DNA of 64,000 nucleotides from Eubacteriales bacterium (GCA_018384735.1 JAHAXB010000032.1:1-64000), one strand, 5' to 3'; positions 19,497 to 29,960 are shown, counted from the stretch's first letter. Notes: generated by a model from the sequence alone, not told the origin. Numbers and translations: made by a program.

Positions 19497-22121
19497 TTAT
19501 TCGAAAATGTTGCGGATATCGTCGCTGGTTTCGATACGGATGGTCGAACGCGCAACCGGACCGTACATGAAGAACGCTTGACCACGCGGAGCCGCCACAA
19601 TGGTTTCCTGTTCGCGTTTGTTGATACCGCCGGCATTTTTGTACAAGGTAACCAAGTCGGTCATATCGTTGGGCGCCAACGAGAAAATCAAACTGTATTG
19701 CGAAGCGTTGATAATCGCGGCGGACTTTTTCGCGATGGTGGGCGAACCCACAAAGTCCTTAATGTTCTGGGTAATAACGATTTGCATACCGTCGTATTTA
19801 CGAATACGTTTTGCCATTTGGAACATAAAGTCCAACGCGACCGGACGTTGTTCATCAATGAAGACGTGCGCTTCATCGACGACCACGATAATTTTACGTT
19901 TGGTGTGATATTTTTGGTTGTATTCGCGGTTTTTGATGACCTCACCTTCCAAATATTTGAAGACCAACAACATTTGCGCATTCGCGACCAATTCGTTTTT
20001 GTTCGACAACAAGGTCAAGAAGTTAAACACGAAGAAGTTTTCTTCGGTACGAATGGTATTCGGGCCATTCCACAAACCAGAGTAACGACCACCTTCGGCG
20101 AACTTTTCCAAGTAAGTCGTCAATACGCGGTAGTTAATGCGCGAGAATTCATCTTTAGATTGGTTGTAACTGCGTTTCGCCAATTCGTACAATTCGTCAA
20201 AAACAGGGAACTGTTCGGGTTTCAATTTCGCGAAGTCCGTGTATTTGTCGATACCCTTCATGCTATATAAACGCGTAACCAAGCCGTTCAACGCTTCCAA
20301 CGCATCGGAGCGGATACCTTCCATAACAATCTTGAAGAAACTTTCCAAGAAGCGCAGGTGGCTTTCAAAAGTATCGTCGAATTCTTCGCCGGTGTCGTCG
20401 TCTTCGTCCAACATGTTCGGATAAATGTGGAACGGGTTGAAACGACCACGTCCCGCGTTACCGACGTCAATCATACCACCATGCAGTTTTTTAGCCATGG
20501 TCGAGTATTCTTTTTCAGGGTCGCAAATGTAAATGCGCGCGTTATCGGCCGCCAAGTTAGTCAAAATTGATTTGGTCGCGAAAGACTTACCACCACCGGA
20601 TTTACCGATGATAATCATGTTACTATTAACACGGACATCATTACGTTGGAAGAAATCGACAAAGACGGGGTTGCTGTTGCTGCCGAGCATAATGCCCTTC
20701 TCGTCCATCAACATATCAGAAACAAATGGAAAGCACGCACCCAAGGTACTGGTAACCATACCACGTTCCACGGCATCGTATTTATCCAAGCGCGAAACAT
20801 TGGCAGAAACGAACGCGTCGATTTGCTTACCGGTGTTAGCCGTAAACTTGAACCCCTCTTCAATGATGGTGTTGCGTAATTCGGTCGCGGTTTTGGTATC
20901 GGTCGTCAAGTGAATGTTGACGTTGAACATTTGTTCGTTACCGGTCTTTAATTGTTGCAGCATTTGTTCGATGGTTTGCAGTTGGCTTTCCTTTTCCATC
21001 TTTTGACTTTCCTTACCGCGGTTGTTCTCCTGCGAGCGCATTTCCATGATGGCGCGGTCAATCAATTTTTCGGAGTCGGCTTTGGAAACTTGCGAAAAGT
21101 TCATCACTGCACGCACATTCGGATAATTGAAGAAAGTGTACAGCCAAGCGTTGCTAACATTCATCGGGTAGTCAGTAATTGAAAGTGTGGTTTTTTGCTC
21201 GCCGTCTTGGGTAAATTTATTGACGCCGAATTTTACTTTGCCCGGATAAGTCCATTCCGTACGTTTATCGAACGGCATATGGTCGAACTCTTTTTCATCG
21301 AAATATTTACTGTAATTGGCGCGCAAGAACACAAACAAATCCTTACCAGTCAAACGACGCGCATGTAAGGAAGCCCCCAACGCTGCGGCCACACTATCCG
21401 TGATGTTATCAAGTTCTTCTTTCTTACTGGAATAAATCACCAAGTAATAGCACGTACGGTAAACCTTAGCTTCTTCGTTCATGTATTCCAATGTTATACC
21501 GCGCGAATTAAAGACGGCTTCACGAGCTTCCAATTCTTCTTGACTAAATGAACCAATTTCGACGTTACGAACCAACTGGTCGTATTTTTCAATTTCGTTA
21601 TCAATGTATTTATCAAACATGATTGGTTTTTCAAATGCAATCAAACTGCCCGAGTTTTGGGGCCCGATACGGCGTAAAGCGTTCGCCATATTGTTGACCA
21701 ACATAGTTTGGGCTTCGGGCCCCAGTAAGCCAAATTCGACCGGCTGAATTTCAATAACCGAAGCAACGTAACTGCCGTAGTCAATAAACTTATCATCCAA
21801 AACGCCAGTGTACGGAACCAAGCGCGTCATTTCGACGTAACCTTTTTCCAGTTGTTTCGCGTATTTTTTCGGGTAAGCCAAGAAACGGAAATACCAAATA
21901 TATGATTCGTACTTACGGTCGCCCGCAATGTCGCGGGTCATACCTAAAATAACGATAATCGCTAACAAGACGGCCAAGATAATCAACGGAATCATGCGGG
22001 ACGCAGCCAGCAAGCCGACCGCGGCCGCACCCAAGACCAACCAAATCAAATCACTGGTGGTCAGACCTTTTAAGAAGACGGTCTTAATTTTGGTTTTACG
22101 TGGAATAAAATACTCGCCCAT
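19497..22121 (-). CDS. PrgI-VirB4 fusion, conjugation-type secretion ATPase
   Basis: An 874-residue ATPase of the VirB4/TraE family that would power a type IV secretion-like channel at the membrane. Residues 1-70 (FIPRKTKIKTVFLKGLTTSDLIWLVLGAAAVGLLAASRMIPLIILAVLLAII) look like a PrgI membrane subunit with two helices, which in many Gram-positive elements is a separate gene. The VirB4 part follows, with Walker A IIIGKSGGGKSFA near residue 507 and Walker B IIVVVDEAHVFIDE near 747. AGAGGTGA precedes the ATG. It is directly downstream of a giant VirB6-like gene, and no other conjugation gene is visible in the window. What it transports is unknown. Confidence 0.9.
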   Translation of the reverse strand: MGEYFIPRKTKIKTVFLKGLTTSDLIWLVLGAAAVGLLAASRMIPLIILAVLLAIIVILGMTRDIAGDRKYESYIWYFRFLAYPKKYAKQLEKGYVEMTRLVPYTGVLDDKFIDYGSYVASVIEIQPVEFGLLGPEAQTMLVNNMANALRRIGPQNSGSLIAFEKPIMFDKYIDNEIEKYDQLVRNVEIGSFSQEELEAREAVFNSRGITLEYMNEEAKVYRTCYYLVIYSSKKEELDNITDSVAAALGASLHARRLTGKDLFVFLRANYSKYFDEKEFDHMPFDKRTEWTYPGKVKFGVNKFTQDGEQKTTLSITDYPMNVSNAWLYTFFNYPNVRAVMNFSQVSKADSEKLIDRAIMEMRSQENNRGKESQKMEKESQLQTIEQMLQQLKTGNEQMFNVNIHLTTDTKTATELRNTIIEEGFKFTANTGKQIDAFVSANVSRLDKYDAVERGMVTSTLGACFPFVSDMLMDEKGIMLGSNSNPVFVDFFQRNDVRVNSNMIIIGKSGGGKSFATKSILTNLAADNARIYICDPEKEYSTMAKKLHGGMIDVGNAGRGRFNPFHIYPNMLDEDDDTGEEFDDTFESHLRFLESFFKIVMEGIRSDALEALNGLVTRLYSMKGIDKYTDFAKLKPEQFPVFDELYELAKRSYNQSKDEFSRINYRVLTTYLEKFAEGGRYSGLWNGPNTIRTEENFFVFNFLTLLSNKNELVANAQMLLVFKYLEGEVIKNREYNQKYHTKRKIIVVVDEAHVFIDEQRPVALDFMFQMAKRIRKYDGMQIVITQNIKDFVGSPTIAKKSAAIINASQYSLIFSLAPNDMTDLVTLYKNAGGINKREQETIVAAPRGQAFFMYGPVARSTIRIETSDDIRNIFE

Positions 22122-22131
22122 CGTTCACCTC

Positions 22132-25100
22132 TTACTTCTTATTTTCCGTATACGCTTTAATCTTCGATGTAATTTCGCCTAATTCACCACCGATTTGACT
22201 GATGTTAGTCTTAATAATCGCCATATCATCACATCTAGTATTAGCGAAACGAGCCCTATCCATACCGTTCTGGAAACCCTTAATCGAATCAATCATTTCC
22301 TTATATGCAGGGTCTGTATAGTGTAATTCAAGGAAATCATCCAACACTTGCATATTATTTTTAATCCAAGATTTATTCAGATTATCGTTGCTATTATTAG
22401 CTTCATCCAAGTTTTTACGTAACGCAGCCACCAATTCTTCTCCATTGGTAATGGGCTTACCGGAAGCATCTGTAATCTTACCAGCAAATTCTTTAACAAA
22501 GGCGGCGTTGTTGAAGGTTGATTGGATCATGCTATCAACGTGTTTAACCACAGTACGAGCTTCACCTTCTTCAGCACTAAATGCGTTCAATGTTGCCCTT
22601 TGCTTATTCAAATAAGCACCCATTTCCGCAACACGGGTCAATTGCGCTAAGGCATTTTCCATACCCATCAAGGTGCTACCACCCATATCAAAGGCAGTAT
22701 TACCCATATTTGCGGCATCGAAACGACCCAAGTTCATGATACCCCTTAAACGATCAGCACTTTCTTTGGTACCATCGGCTTCCCATTGTTTAACATTAGC
22801 AATAGTTGCCTCATCGAAGCCCGAACTTTCAACCTCATCCCAATTATGCTCTTGTACATCAAGAATCAATTTTTGCAGTTTTTCACCAGCACCAGCGTAA
22901 TCACCTTTTTCATGCATTTTACGTAACATGTTATCACGGATTAAGGTATCGTTGGCGATATAGTCCATATCAACATTCATAATCATTTCACGTTGATGTT
23001 GACGTTCATCCATCATTTGGACAGTATCAACCGACAACATTTCTTCTTTGTATTTCTTGGCTACGTTATGCGCACTGATCGCCGCGTTGTTACGATTGAT
23101 GAAAGCTTGTAACTGTTGACCAGCTTCAACTTTCATTTTGTTCATTAAGTTAGCGATTTCTTCCTGACATTCTGCGCTATTGGCACTCATACCTCTTTGT
23201 TCATATGCCAAAATAATTTTGTGTTTTTGCGCACCGAACGAATTTGGATTGCTAGAATATTCGTTTGTATCATAGGTATTATTCCATACTTCCAAAATTT
23301 GAGCTTTTTCTTCAGCACTAACATTGGCACCAATCTTGCTGTTGAATTTTTCCATTGCGGTTACTTGCGCTTCGGCGGTTTTTTGCGCCAATTCCAATTG
23401 TTCAATTTCCGGACTTATGGCGTATTGCACATCATTGGCATACCCGCTATAATGAACCTGCATGGTTTGCGCCACACTGTTACTATCTAAGTTCATCTTT
23501 TGACTGATTGCGCTAACCAACTGTTCACGAGTGGTGGTTGAAGTTGCATTCGACAAAATGTTGGTCAAAACTTTCTTATCTTTTTCGTCCGTAAGATTCA
23601 AACTTCTAGCAATTTCGTCAGCGTACTGTCCAGCTTTGGCTTCTTTTGCTTCCTTTTTCTTTTTAATTTCTTGCCCCAAATTATCGGCACCTAAGTTAAC
23701 TTGCATTTGGAATTTGCTTTCAGCACGCTTAATTTCATCTTGAATATTAGGATCATCAAAGTTTAATTGAATACCTAATTCTTTCCAGCCTTTGGCGATA
23801 CCGTCGACATATTTTTGGTCGCCACCGAGTCGAGCATATTCTTCATTTAATTGAGAAGGAGTTCTGGCCGGATCATTAACCCAAACCGCAGCTGCGCTCT
23901 TCGCAGCAGCAAGTGTCATACCTTGGCGTCTAAATTCTTCCACCTTCAAGTCTTCAACTTTTTGTTGAGTGGTTAAATTACGACGGGTAAATTCTTGCAT
24001 TGCAACATCATGTTTGGCCGCCGTACGAACTGTTTCTTGTGATTCTTGAATCCATTTTTCGTATTGTGTTACGGCATCGCTAATGCGGGCGTTGTTAACA
24101 CGACGTTTGGCTTCATCAGCACGGTATTTAGCACCGGCGCGATCCATTTCGCGTTCATTTACATCGGCACGAACTGAACGCCAAATCGCACCAACAAAAG
24201 AATCTTTGTTTTCCGAAGCCGTACCGAATCTGCCGTATTTTTGGCTTAATAATTCACCAGCAATTGAAGTCTTCGCTTTGAAAGCAAGTCCACTGCCAAT
24301 GTCTTTTGCTAATTTTCCCGCCGAAGTATTAGCAACCCAAGATCCAGCGTGTTTTAAACCTTTCGCGCTAAGTCCAGCCAGTTTACCAACACCACGAGCC
24401 GGTGCAGCAGCAGCTTTACCAATCGCAGCGATACCACGACCAACTTTGGTACCTTTTAATTTCGAAGCAACGACACCGTTAACGGATTTCTTGAATTTAG
24501 CATCCGTTAATAGTTTTTTCTGCTCAGCTGCCAACTTGTTTTTATAGTCAGGATCATTTGCTTTAACACCTAATTTTGCAAGGTTCTTCTTCGCGACACT
24601 TTGGGCAGCAGAATCTTGGCGTTCTAGGCGACGAATTTGACTCTTGGACAGACCCTTATACGCTTCATTCTTATCAACCCCACGAGCTACTTTATCACGC
24701 GCATTATCAATTGCGCTTTGACTTCTGAGCGCGCTCCTTTTATCAAGTTTATTCAAACGTTGTTCGGCCAACCAGCTAAGTTTGCCACCGTTTTCGGCTT
24801 GTTTCGCTTTCAAATCAGCCAAACGTTGTTCATCCCAACTTTGTTTTTTCGCGGCAATCGCATTTTTGGCTTGACGCACTTTATCAATACCATGCGCAGC
24901 TGACTTACCAGCTTTTTTCACCGCACCGGCCGCGTTTTTGAAATCGCTAAATGACGAGCCGATGGCACCTTTCGCAGCCTTAAAGGTATCCGTAAGGCTC
25001 TTTTCGGACATTTTGGAGCCGCCGAGGACGCTGTAGACCGTGTTGCGGACTTGGGGCAACATGGAGACGAAGGCAACCAAGGCCAACCAGCCCATGCCGG

Positions 25101-28100
25101 TACCAGCCACATTCTTGACCGCGCTTTCCAACGGTTGCATCAAGACGATGAACAGGTTCAAGGACACGATAACCGCAAACGCGCTGATGGCTTCGTTGTA
25201 GAACGGTTTGACGAAGACGGAGTTGAATTTAGAACCGTCGTCGAACGGATAGAACGCAATGGTAATCGGGCTCATCATGTACAAGACCGCCATATTGACC
25301 GCACGTTGGATTAACGCGAACGCAAAATTCATGTACACACCCAAGGCGGCAATAATCGTAATGAAACCAACCGCGTAGTTCATGGACGGGAAATTGTATA
25401 AGCAACCAACTGATTTGACATTTTGCCAGGTAAATTCGCCGATATAATCACCCCAGTTACTTTGGTCGGCTTTGGCGTCTTCCATAGTACCTTCAACGGT
25501 TTTGATTAAGTAACGGCGGTCGCCTTTGACCGAACCAGCCATATAGTCGTCGATTTCATTGGCGGTCATATTGTGGGTCATTTCCATCGTAGAGAAATCG
25601 CCGTTGGCTTTAACTTTGTCGTGGTTTTCAATCCAGGATTTTTTGGCTTTATTTTTATTACCGTCTTCGCCGTCCTCATCTTTCGCCGTACCTATTTTGC
25701 GGAAGGTCACGATTTCGTTGCGGAAATTTTTAGCCAAACTGGTGCTTTTGTCAACCGTGGTTAATTCATCAATCAAGTTCGATTGCGATTTAAGCGCGGT
25801 CGAGGTCGTTTCGTTGACGGATGCGGTCGACAAACGTACGGTGTTTTGGTTCAAATGTACGTACCAATCTTCACTTTCATCGTCGCCAACTTCGTCATCA
25901 TCCATGGTCGCGCCATCCAAACCATGTTTGACCGGACGATAGGTCGTACCTTCATAATAGTAGTATTTTTTCTCGCCATTGACGTACACACCATCGGTAC
26001 CCCAATAACTGTTGTCGAGCAAGCTACCGGAATTGCCTTTGTTATTTTCGGCAAAGTAACGGACACCACCATTTTTATCCCAGTTAATTTTACCGGTGGA
26101 TTTTTCTTGCAGGCGGTCCATATTCATGAATTGTAATTGTTCACGAGTATAGGCTGCTGATTTATTTTTGGCATCGGCTTGGCCTTCGTAATAAATGTCG
26201 GCCACATTGCGTAAACCGGCACCGCCACCATCAACGTACATATAACCATAGGAGTCTTCCCAGTCGACCACACGGTAAGCCGCGCGGTTGGAATTGCTGT
26301 AACGTAAATTAGTGTCCATGACCAAGTTGATTCTGGTACCTTCGCCGAACAAGACATCTTTAACTTTGGAAACGAAATCACTGTCGGATTCTTTCAAACT
26401 GGACGCGTAGGCTTCGGTAATACCAAATTCCACGATGGGTTTGTAAACCGGACGAGTAACGATGACATCGGCGTAACTGTTGGTCGGGCGCTTACCGTTA
26501 ATGTTGTTTTGGTACAAAGCAACTAAATTAACAAAGGTCGTTTTAATGTCGGATTTCAAATCGCTGAAATCACCCGAATAACCGCGATTACTTAAGTAAG
26601 TCTTCGCACTGGCGCCACCTTGACTACCAATGGGGTCGTTCAACATTTCGTCATGCAATTTCAACAAGTTACCCAAACGTTGCAATAATTCGGATGCGCG
26701 TTTATTGTATTCGTTGACCACGCCCAACCAACTTTGCCAGGGTTGTTGTTCTTGAATACGGTTGGCGGCGTTGGTCACTTTTAGGTTTTCTTCGGCGGCT
26801 TGGATGAAGGCGGCCAAGTTGGCTTGTTCCAATTGAGCGCGTAATTCGTTAATGTTCGCCATCAATTGACCCCACAGGTCACTGAAGTTACCATCGACAC
26901 GGTATTGTTCGATGACGGTATCCAAAGTGTTAGACCTGGCGTTCATGATGCACCACACCGCACCGTTGTGGTCGGTGGCGCCATCCGAGAACATTTCAAC
27001 GGCAGGTTCACCCGTCTCGGTCCGGGGGATAATACTACTAAACATGTTGTTGACGGCGTTTTTTACCACACCGGTCAACATCGGAGCCAACATTTGAACA
27101 AAGGAAATGGAAATCGGACCAATGGTCATGGCACCCGGAATTTCCGGAATCATTTGAACGACATACATTAAGGTGTTGGTATAAACGACGTTCAACAAAA
27201 TGGTGGTCATAATGTTGCCAAATTTTTCCGACCATTTCGGGATACCACCGCCAAAGCCCATGGTTTCATCCATGTTGAAACTGGCCGATGCCGCGCCGTC
27301 TTGCAACGAAACGCCACCGCTGACATTGATACCAAACATTTTTGCGCTATCTTCCAAAGACTTGGTGGTACGTTGACCCGGGAAGAATTTTTGCAATTGG
27401 GTGGACATCGGAATCAAAATACCGGAACCCATAACCAAAAGTTGGATGTTGTGTTCAATAGTTTTGGTGCCTTTCAAACTGTACGGATAGTTATCAATAT
27501 CAATTGGCGACCAAGTCAAGTCAATCGATGGAGTAATGTTACAATCGATACCACGTAACAGGTCGTTTTGGTAACCGGCAGTGGCCGAAGTGGAACCGTT
27601 TTCACTGTTGTAAGAGGTCGGGGTATCCATTTGGTTATCCAAGGCGCCTTCGGTTTTTAACCAGTTCGCGAACGGAGTAGCCGTACCGTCATCATTCACG
27701 ATTTCGTATTTGGTCGCCGGGAATTTTTCCGCATAACGGGCCGCTAAGGCTTTACCAGTGGCCTTTTTTTTGTCATTGTTACCGCTGAATTCCAACAAGA
27801 AGTAACGACCTTTATCCGTGTCCCCGCTGGCTACCGGTGCCCAATAGTATTCATTACGCACATCGTCAAAGAAACCACCGGTTTCACGGCCAAGATACGT
27901 AAAGTTAGATTCCGCAGCCATGGCCTTAAAGGCTTGACCCGCAATAGAGGCCGAACCGGTACCAGTGGCCGCATCCAAAGCACGGAACATGACGCCGGAC
28001 GCATACAAACCAACCACGACCGCGGCGTTGACAAAGAAGAACATTAACAGACCTTTAAAAGTACGGATCACGATTTTGTACGGGTTACCGCCGTCTTTTT

Positions 28101-28410
28101 CTTTGTAATGGTCTTGAATAATTTTAATAATCGTAAAGAAGATAATTAACGCGGTTGCCAGCCCCACCATATTGCGGAAGATCTGGCTAACTTTGGGGTT
28201 GTTGACAATATCGCTGACAATATCACCATTTTCGCCGAGACCCGCCAAATTGCGGAAAATCTTTTCGATACCGTTCACAATCCAGGCCAACAAATGCCAA
28301 ATTTGATATAGTACCTTACTTAACATTGAAACAAGCGCATAAAGCGGTCGTTTCAATGCCGCGGCAATACTGTCCCCGACACCATCCAATAATGAATGTC
28401 CCCAATACAT
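22132..28410 (-). CDS. Giant VirB6/CD3337-like membrane protein with long coiled-coil tail
   Basis: About 2092 residues from the ATG at 28410. Residues 1-1140 are the channel-like part: helices near 70-150 (NMVGLATALIIFFTIIKII, GLLMFFFVNAAVVVGLYASG), near 340-470, and a cluster near 1010-1140 (VGFITIIAALGVYMNFAFALI, ISAFAVIVSLNLFIVLM), separated by a roughly 550-residue loop. This fits the VirB6-like proteins of Gram-positive ICEs. After SMLPQVRNTVYSVLGGSKM comes a 950-residue soluble, Ala/Lys/Gln-rich helical region without recognised domain. Base composition drops toward AT in that 3' part. The start at 28410 is chosen since TTGTCA-N18-TACCAT ends 6 bases upstream; 28428 and a TTG at 28446 are alternatives. 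Confidence 0.82.
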   Translation of the reverse strand: MYWGHSLLDGVGDSIAAALKRPLYALVSMLSKVLYQIWHLLAWIVNGIEKIFRNLAGLGENGDIVSDIVNNPKVSQIFRNMVGLATALIIFFTIIKIIQDHYKEKDGGNPYKIVIRTFKGLLMFFFVNAAVVVGLYASGVMFRALDAATGTGSASIAGQAFKAMAAESNFTYLGRETGGFFDDVRNEYYWAPVASGDTDKGRYFLLEFSGNNDKKKATGKALAARYAEKFPATKYEIVNDDGTATPFANWLKTEGALDNQMDTPTSYNSENGSTSATAGYQNDLLRGIDCNITPSIDLTWSPIDIDNYPYSLKGTKTIEHNIQLLVMGSGILIPMSTQLQKFFPGQRTTKSLEDSAKMFGINVSGGVSLQDGAASASFNMDETMGFGGGIPKWSEKFGNIMTTILLNVVYTNTLMYVVQMIPEIPGAMTIGPISISFVQMLAPMLTGVVKNAVNNMFSSIIPRTETGEPAVEMFSDGATDHNGAVWCIMNARSNTLDTVIEQYRVDGNFSDLWGQLMANINELRAQLEQANLAAFIQAAEENLKVTNAANRIQEQQPWQSWLGVVNEYNKRASELLQRLGNLLKLHDEMLNDPIGSQGGASAKTYLSNRGYSGDFSDLKSDIKTTFVNLVALYQNNINGKRPTNSYADVIVTRPVYKPIVEFGITEAYASSLKESDSDFVSKVKDVLFGEGTRINLVMDTNLRYSNSNRAAYRVVDWEDSYGYMYVDGGGAGLRNVADIYYEGQADAKNKSAAYTREQLQFMNMDRLQEKSTGKINWDKNGGVRYFAENNKGNSGSLLDNSYWGTDGVYVNGEKKYYYYEGTTYRPVKHGLDGATMDDDEVGDDESEDWYVHLNQNTVRLSTASVNETTSTALKSQSNLIDELTTVDKSTSLAKNFRNEIVTFRKIGTAKDEDGEDGNKNKAKKSWIENHDKVKANGDFSTMEMTHNMTANEIDDYMAGSVKGDRRYLIKTVEGTMEDAKADQSNWGDYIGEFTWQNVKSVGCLYNFPSMNYAVGFITIIAALGVYMNFAFALIQRAVNMAVLYMMSPITIAFYPFDDGSKFNSVFVKPFYNEAISAFAVIVSLNLFIVLMQPLESAVKNVAGTGMGWLALVAFVSMLPQVRNTVYSVLGGSKMSEKSLTDTFKAAKGAIGSSFSDFKNAAGAVKKAGKSAAHGIDKVRQAKNAIAAKKQSWDEQRLADLKAKQAENGGKLSWLAEQRLNKLDKRSALRSQSAIDNARDKVARGVDKNEAYKGLSKSQIRRLERQDSAAQSVAKKNLAKLGVKANDPDYKNKLAAEQKKLLTDAKFKKSVNGVVASKLKGTKVGRGIAAIGKAAAAPARGVGKLAGLSAKGLKHAGSWVANTSAGKLAKDIGSGLAFKAKTSIAGELLSQKYGRFGTASENKDSFVGAIWRSVRADVNEREMDRAGAKYRADEAKRRVNNARISDAVTQYEKWIQESQETVRTAAKHDVAMQEFTRRNLTTQQKVEDLKVEEFRRQGMTLAAAKSAAAVWVNDPARTPSQLNEEYARLGGDQKYVDGIAKGWKELGIQLNFDDPNIQDEIKRAESKFQMQVNLGADNLGQEIKKKKEAKEAKAGQYADEIARSLNLTDEKDKKVLTNILSNATSTTTREQLVSAISQKMNLDSNSVAQTMQVHYSGYANDVQYAISPEIEQLELAQKTAEAQVTAMEKFNSKIGANVSAEEKAQILEVWNNTYDTNEYSSNPNSFGAQKHKIILAYEQRGMSANSAECQEEIANLMNKMKVEAGQQLQAFINRNNAAISAHNVAKKYKEEMLSVDTVQMMDERQHQREMIMNVDMDYIANDTLIRDNMLRKMHEKGDYAGAGEKLQKLILDVQEHNWDEVESSGFDEATIANVKQWEADGTKESADRLRGIMNLGRFDAANMGNTAFDMGGSTLMGMENALAQLTRVAEMGAYLNKQRATLNAFSAEEGEARTVVKHVDSMIQSTFNNAAFVKEFAGKITDASGKPITNGEELVAALRKNLDEANNSNDNLNKSWIKNNMQVLDDFLELHYTDPAYKEMIDSIKGFQNGMDRARFANTRCDDMAIIKTNISQIGGELGEITSKIKAYTENKK

Positions 28411-28416
28411 ACCATA

Positions 28417-28446
28417 ATGGTAAACCATAAGTACAAAAAATGACAA
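28417..28446 (-). promoter_or_regulatory. Promoter of the VirB6-VirB4 unit
   Basis: TTGTCA (28441-28446) and TACCAT (28417-28422) are 18 bp apart on the minus strand. The -10 ends 6 bases before the ATG at 28410, making the pair a separate leaderless transcription unit from ychF. Confidence 0.5.
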
Positions 28447-28460
28447 ATGATTTTTCGGGG

Positions 28461-29378
28461 TTAAACATTAAATTTGAAATGGATAATGTCGCCGTCTTGG
28501 ACGATGTAGTCGCGACCTTCCTGTCGTACGCGGCCATTTTCCCGCGCCGTCAATAAATCACCATATTTGACAAAGTCGTCATAGGAAACGACCTCGGCTT
28601 TGATGAAACCACGCATAAAGTCGGTATGAATTTTGCCCGCCGCAATTAACGCAGTGTCGCCTTTTTTAATGGTCCAAGCACGGACTTCGGGTTCGCCCGC
28701 GGTTAAATACGAAATTAAGCCCAGCAAACCGTACCCCGCCACCACCAAACGATCCAAACCGCTTTGTTGCAATCCGTACATTTGCATGAACTCCGCGCGT
28801 TCGGCGTCATTTTGCAAAGCCGCCAATTCGTTTTCGACTTGGGCGCAGATACCAATCACTTGGGCATGGTCGGCCGCCGCGATTTCCTTAATTTTTTGGT
28901 AGTGTGGATTATTAGCACCGTCGTCGGCAATATCGCTTTCATTATAGTTAGCGACATAAATAACTGGTTTATCAATGCCGGCGTACTGTAATTCCAATTT
29001 GATGGTGTCAATATCACTTTCAGGGTTAGCTTTACCGTCCACGTGGGTCACGTTCGGGTCATCAAAAGCACGGACCACATGCACAATCGCATCAACTTCG
29101 CGAATGTGGGACAAAAATTTGTTGCCCAAGCCCTCACCTTGCGAAGCGCCTTTAACCAATCCCGCAATGTCGACGAACTTTACCGTAGAATGAATGACAG
29201 ATTTCGCGTGGTAATGTTCCGCCAAGAAATCAACACGCGGATCCGGTACCGGCACAATGCCGATGTTGGGCTCAATCGTGCAAAACGGGTAGTTCGCCAC
29301 TTCGGCGCCCGCACGCGTGATTGCATTAAACAAAGTACTTTTGCCGACATTCGGCAAGCCCACAATTCCGATTTTCAT
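28461..29378 (-). CDS. ychF: Ribosome-associated ATPase YchF/OLA1, without coiled-coil arm
   Basis: Obg-family ATPase that binds ribosomes and is linked to stress responses. G1 GLPNVGKST (residues 7-15), G3 in [29 protein letters not shown] in the G4 position, and a C-terminal TGS domain ending [16 protein letters not shown]. It has 305 residues against about 363 in E. coli. The deficit is at [27 protein letters not shown]-like sequence, where the coiled-coil helical arm should be inserted, so that arm is absent. AGGAG lies before the ATG. Same strand as the LOG-like gene and glnS, probably one transcript. Confidence 0.93.
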   Translation of the reverse strand: MKIGIVGLPNVGKSTLFNAITRAGAEVANYPFCTIEPNIGIVPVPDPRVDFLAEHYHAKSVIHSTVKFVDIAGLVKGASQGEGLGNKFLSHIREVDAIVHVVRAFDDPNVTHVDGKANPESDIDTIKLELQYAGIDKPVIYVANYNESDIADDGANNPHYQKIKEIAAADHAQVIGICAQVENELAALQNDAERAEFMQMYGLQQSGLDRLVVAGYGLLGLISYLTAGEPEVRAWTIKKGDTALIAAGKIHTDFMRGFIKAEVVSYDDFVKYGDLLTARENGRVRQEGRDYIVQDGDIIHFKFNV

Positions 29379-29390
29379 TTTTTCTCCTGT

Positions 29391-29960
29391 TTATTTTACC
29401 ATTTGTAACAACATTTTTTTCAAGGCGGTTAAATCTTTCACGTGAATAATTTCGGCACCGTTGACCACGTCAGGGTTGTTGTCGCGACTGCGGAAGAACG
29501 CATCCACGGTATCAAAAATTTCGCCGGCGCCCTTAAATTCGTCCACGATAATCATCTTCTTTTTGGCAAAGAACGAAAACAACAGTTCACTGAAAGTACC
29601 CCAGCTGCCACCCATAGCTACGACCACATCGCTGTACGGGGTCATGTCCATACTGCGTTTTAAGAAGTTTTCGCTGTTGGTCGGCAAAATGTTTTCGTTA
29701 AAAACCAAATCCGAAACGCCGTCGGTCGTAAACTTGTAACGTTCCAAATGTTCTTGCAGGTCTTTGGCTGGTGTGTAGCCGATGACCTTGCCACCAGCTT
29801 GCACGGCACCGCGACCGACAAAATACGGATAACCACCGCAAGCACCGGTCAAAATTTCAAAGCCGTTTTCCGCCAAAAACTTACCCAAATCTGCACAAGC
29901 TTGGATTTCTTTTTCACTGTAATGTTTATTGTTAGTTCCACCGTAAACGGTAATTTTCAT
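29391..29960 (-). CDS. LOG-like (Rossmann SLOG) family protein
   Basis: 189 residues with YGGTNNKHY near the start, ILTGACGGYPYFVGRGAVQAGG, and MGGSWGTFSELLFSF, the equivalents of the LOG nucleotide-binding motifs (GGxxGTxxE). Family members release cytokinin-like bases by cleaving nucleoside monophosphates or act as nucleotide sensors. The PGGxGTxxE box is modified, so lysine-decarboxylase-like annotations should not be trusted and the substrate is unknown. It starts directly at the glnS stop with GGAGGG upstream. Confidence 0.75.
   Translation of the reverse strand: MKITVYGGTNNKHYSEKEIQACADLGKFLAENGFEILTGACGGYPYFVGRGAVQAGGKVIGYTPAKDLQEHLERYKFTTDGVSDLVFNENILPTNSENFLKRSMDMTPYSDVVVAMGGSWGTFSELLFSFFAKKKMIIVDEFKGAGEIFDTVDAFFRSRDNNPDVVNGAEIIHVKDLTALKKMLLQMVK

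Noticed and set aside
24083-24547. 154-residue plus-strand ORF opposite the giant VirB6-like gene
   Set aside because: Ala/Pro/Ser-rich mirror of the Ala/Lys/Gly-rich tail; no start signals. Like the other long plus-strand frames in 22-28 kb it is a shadow.
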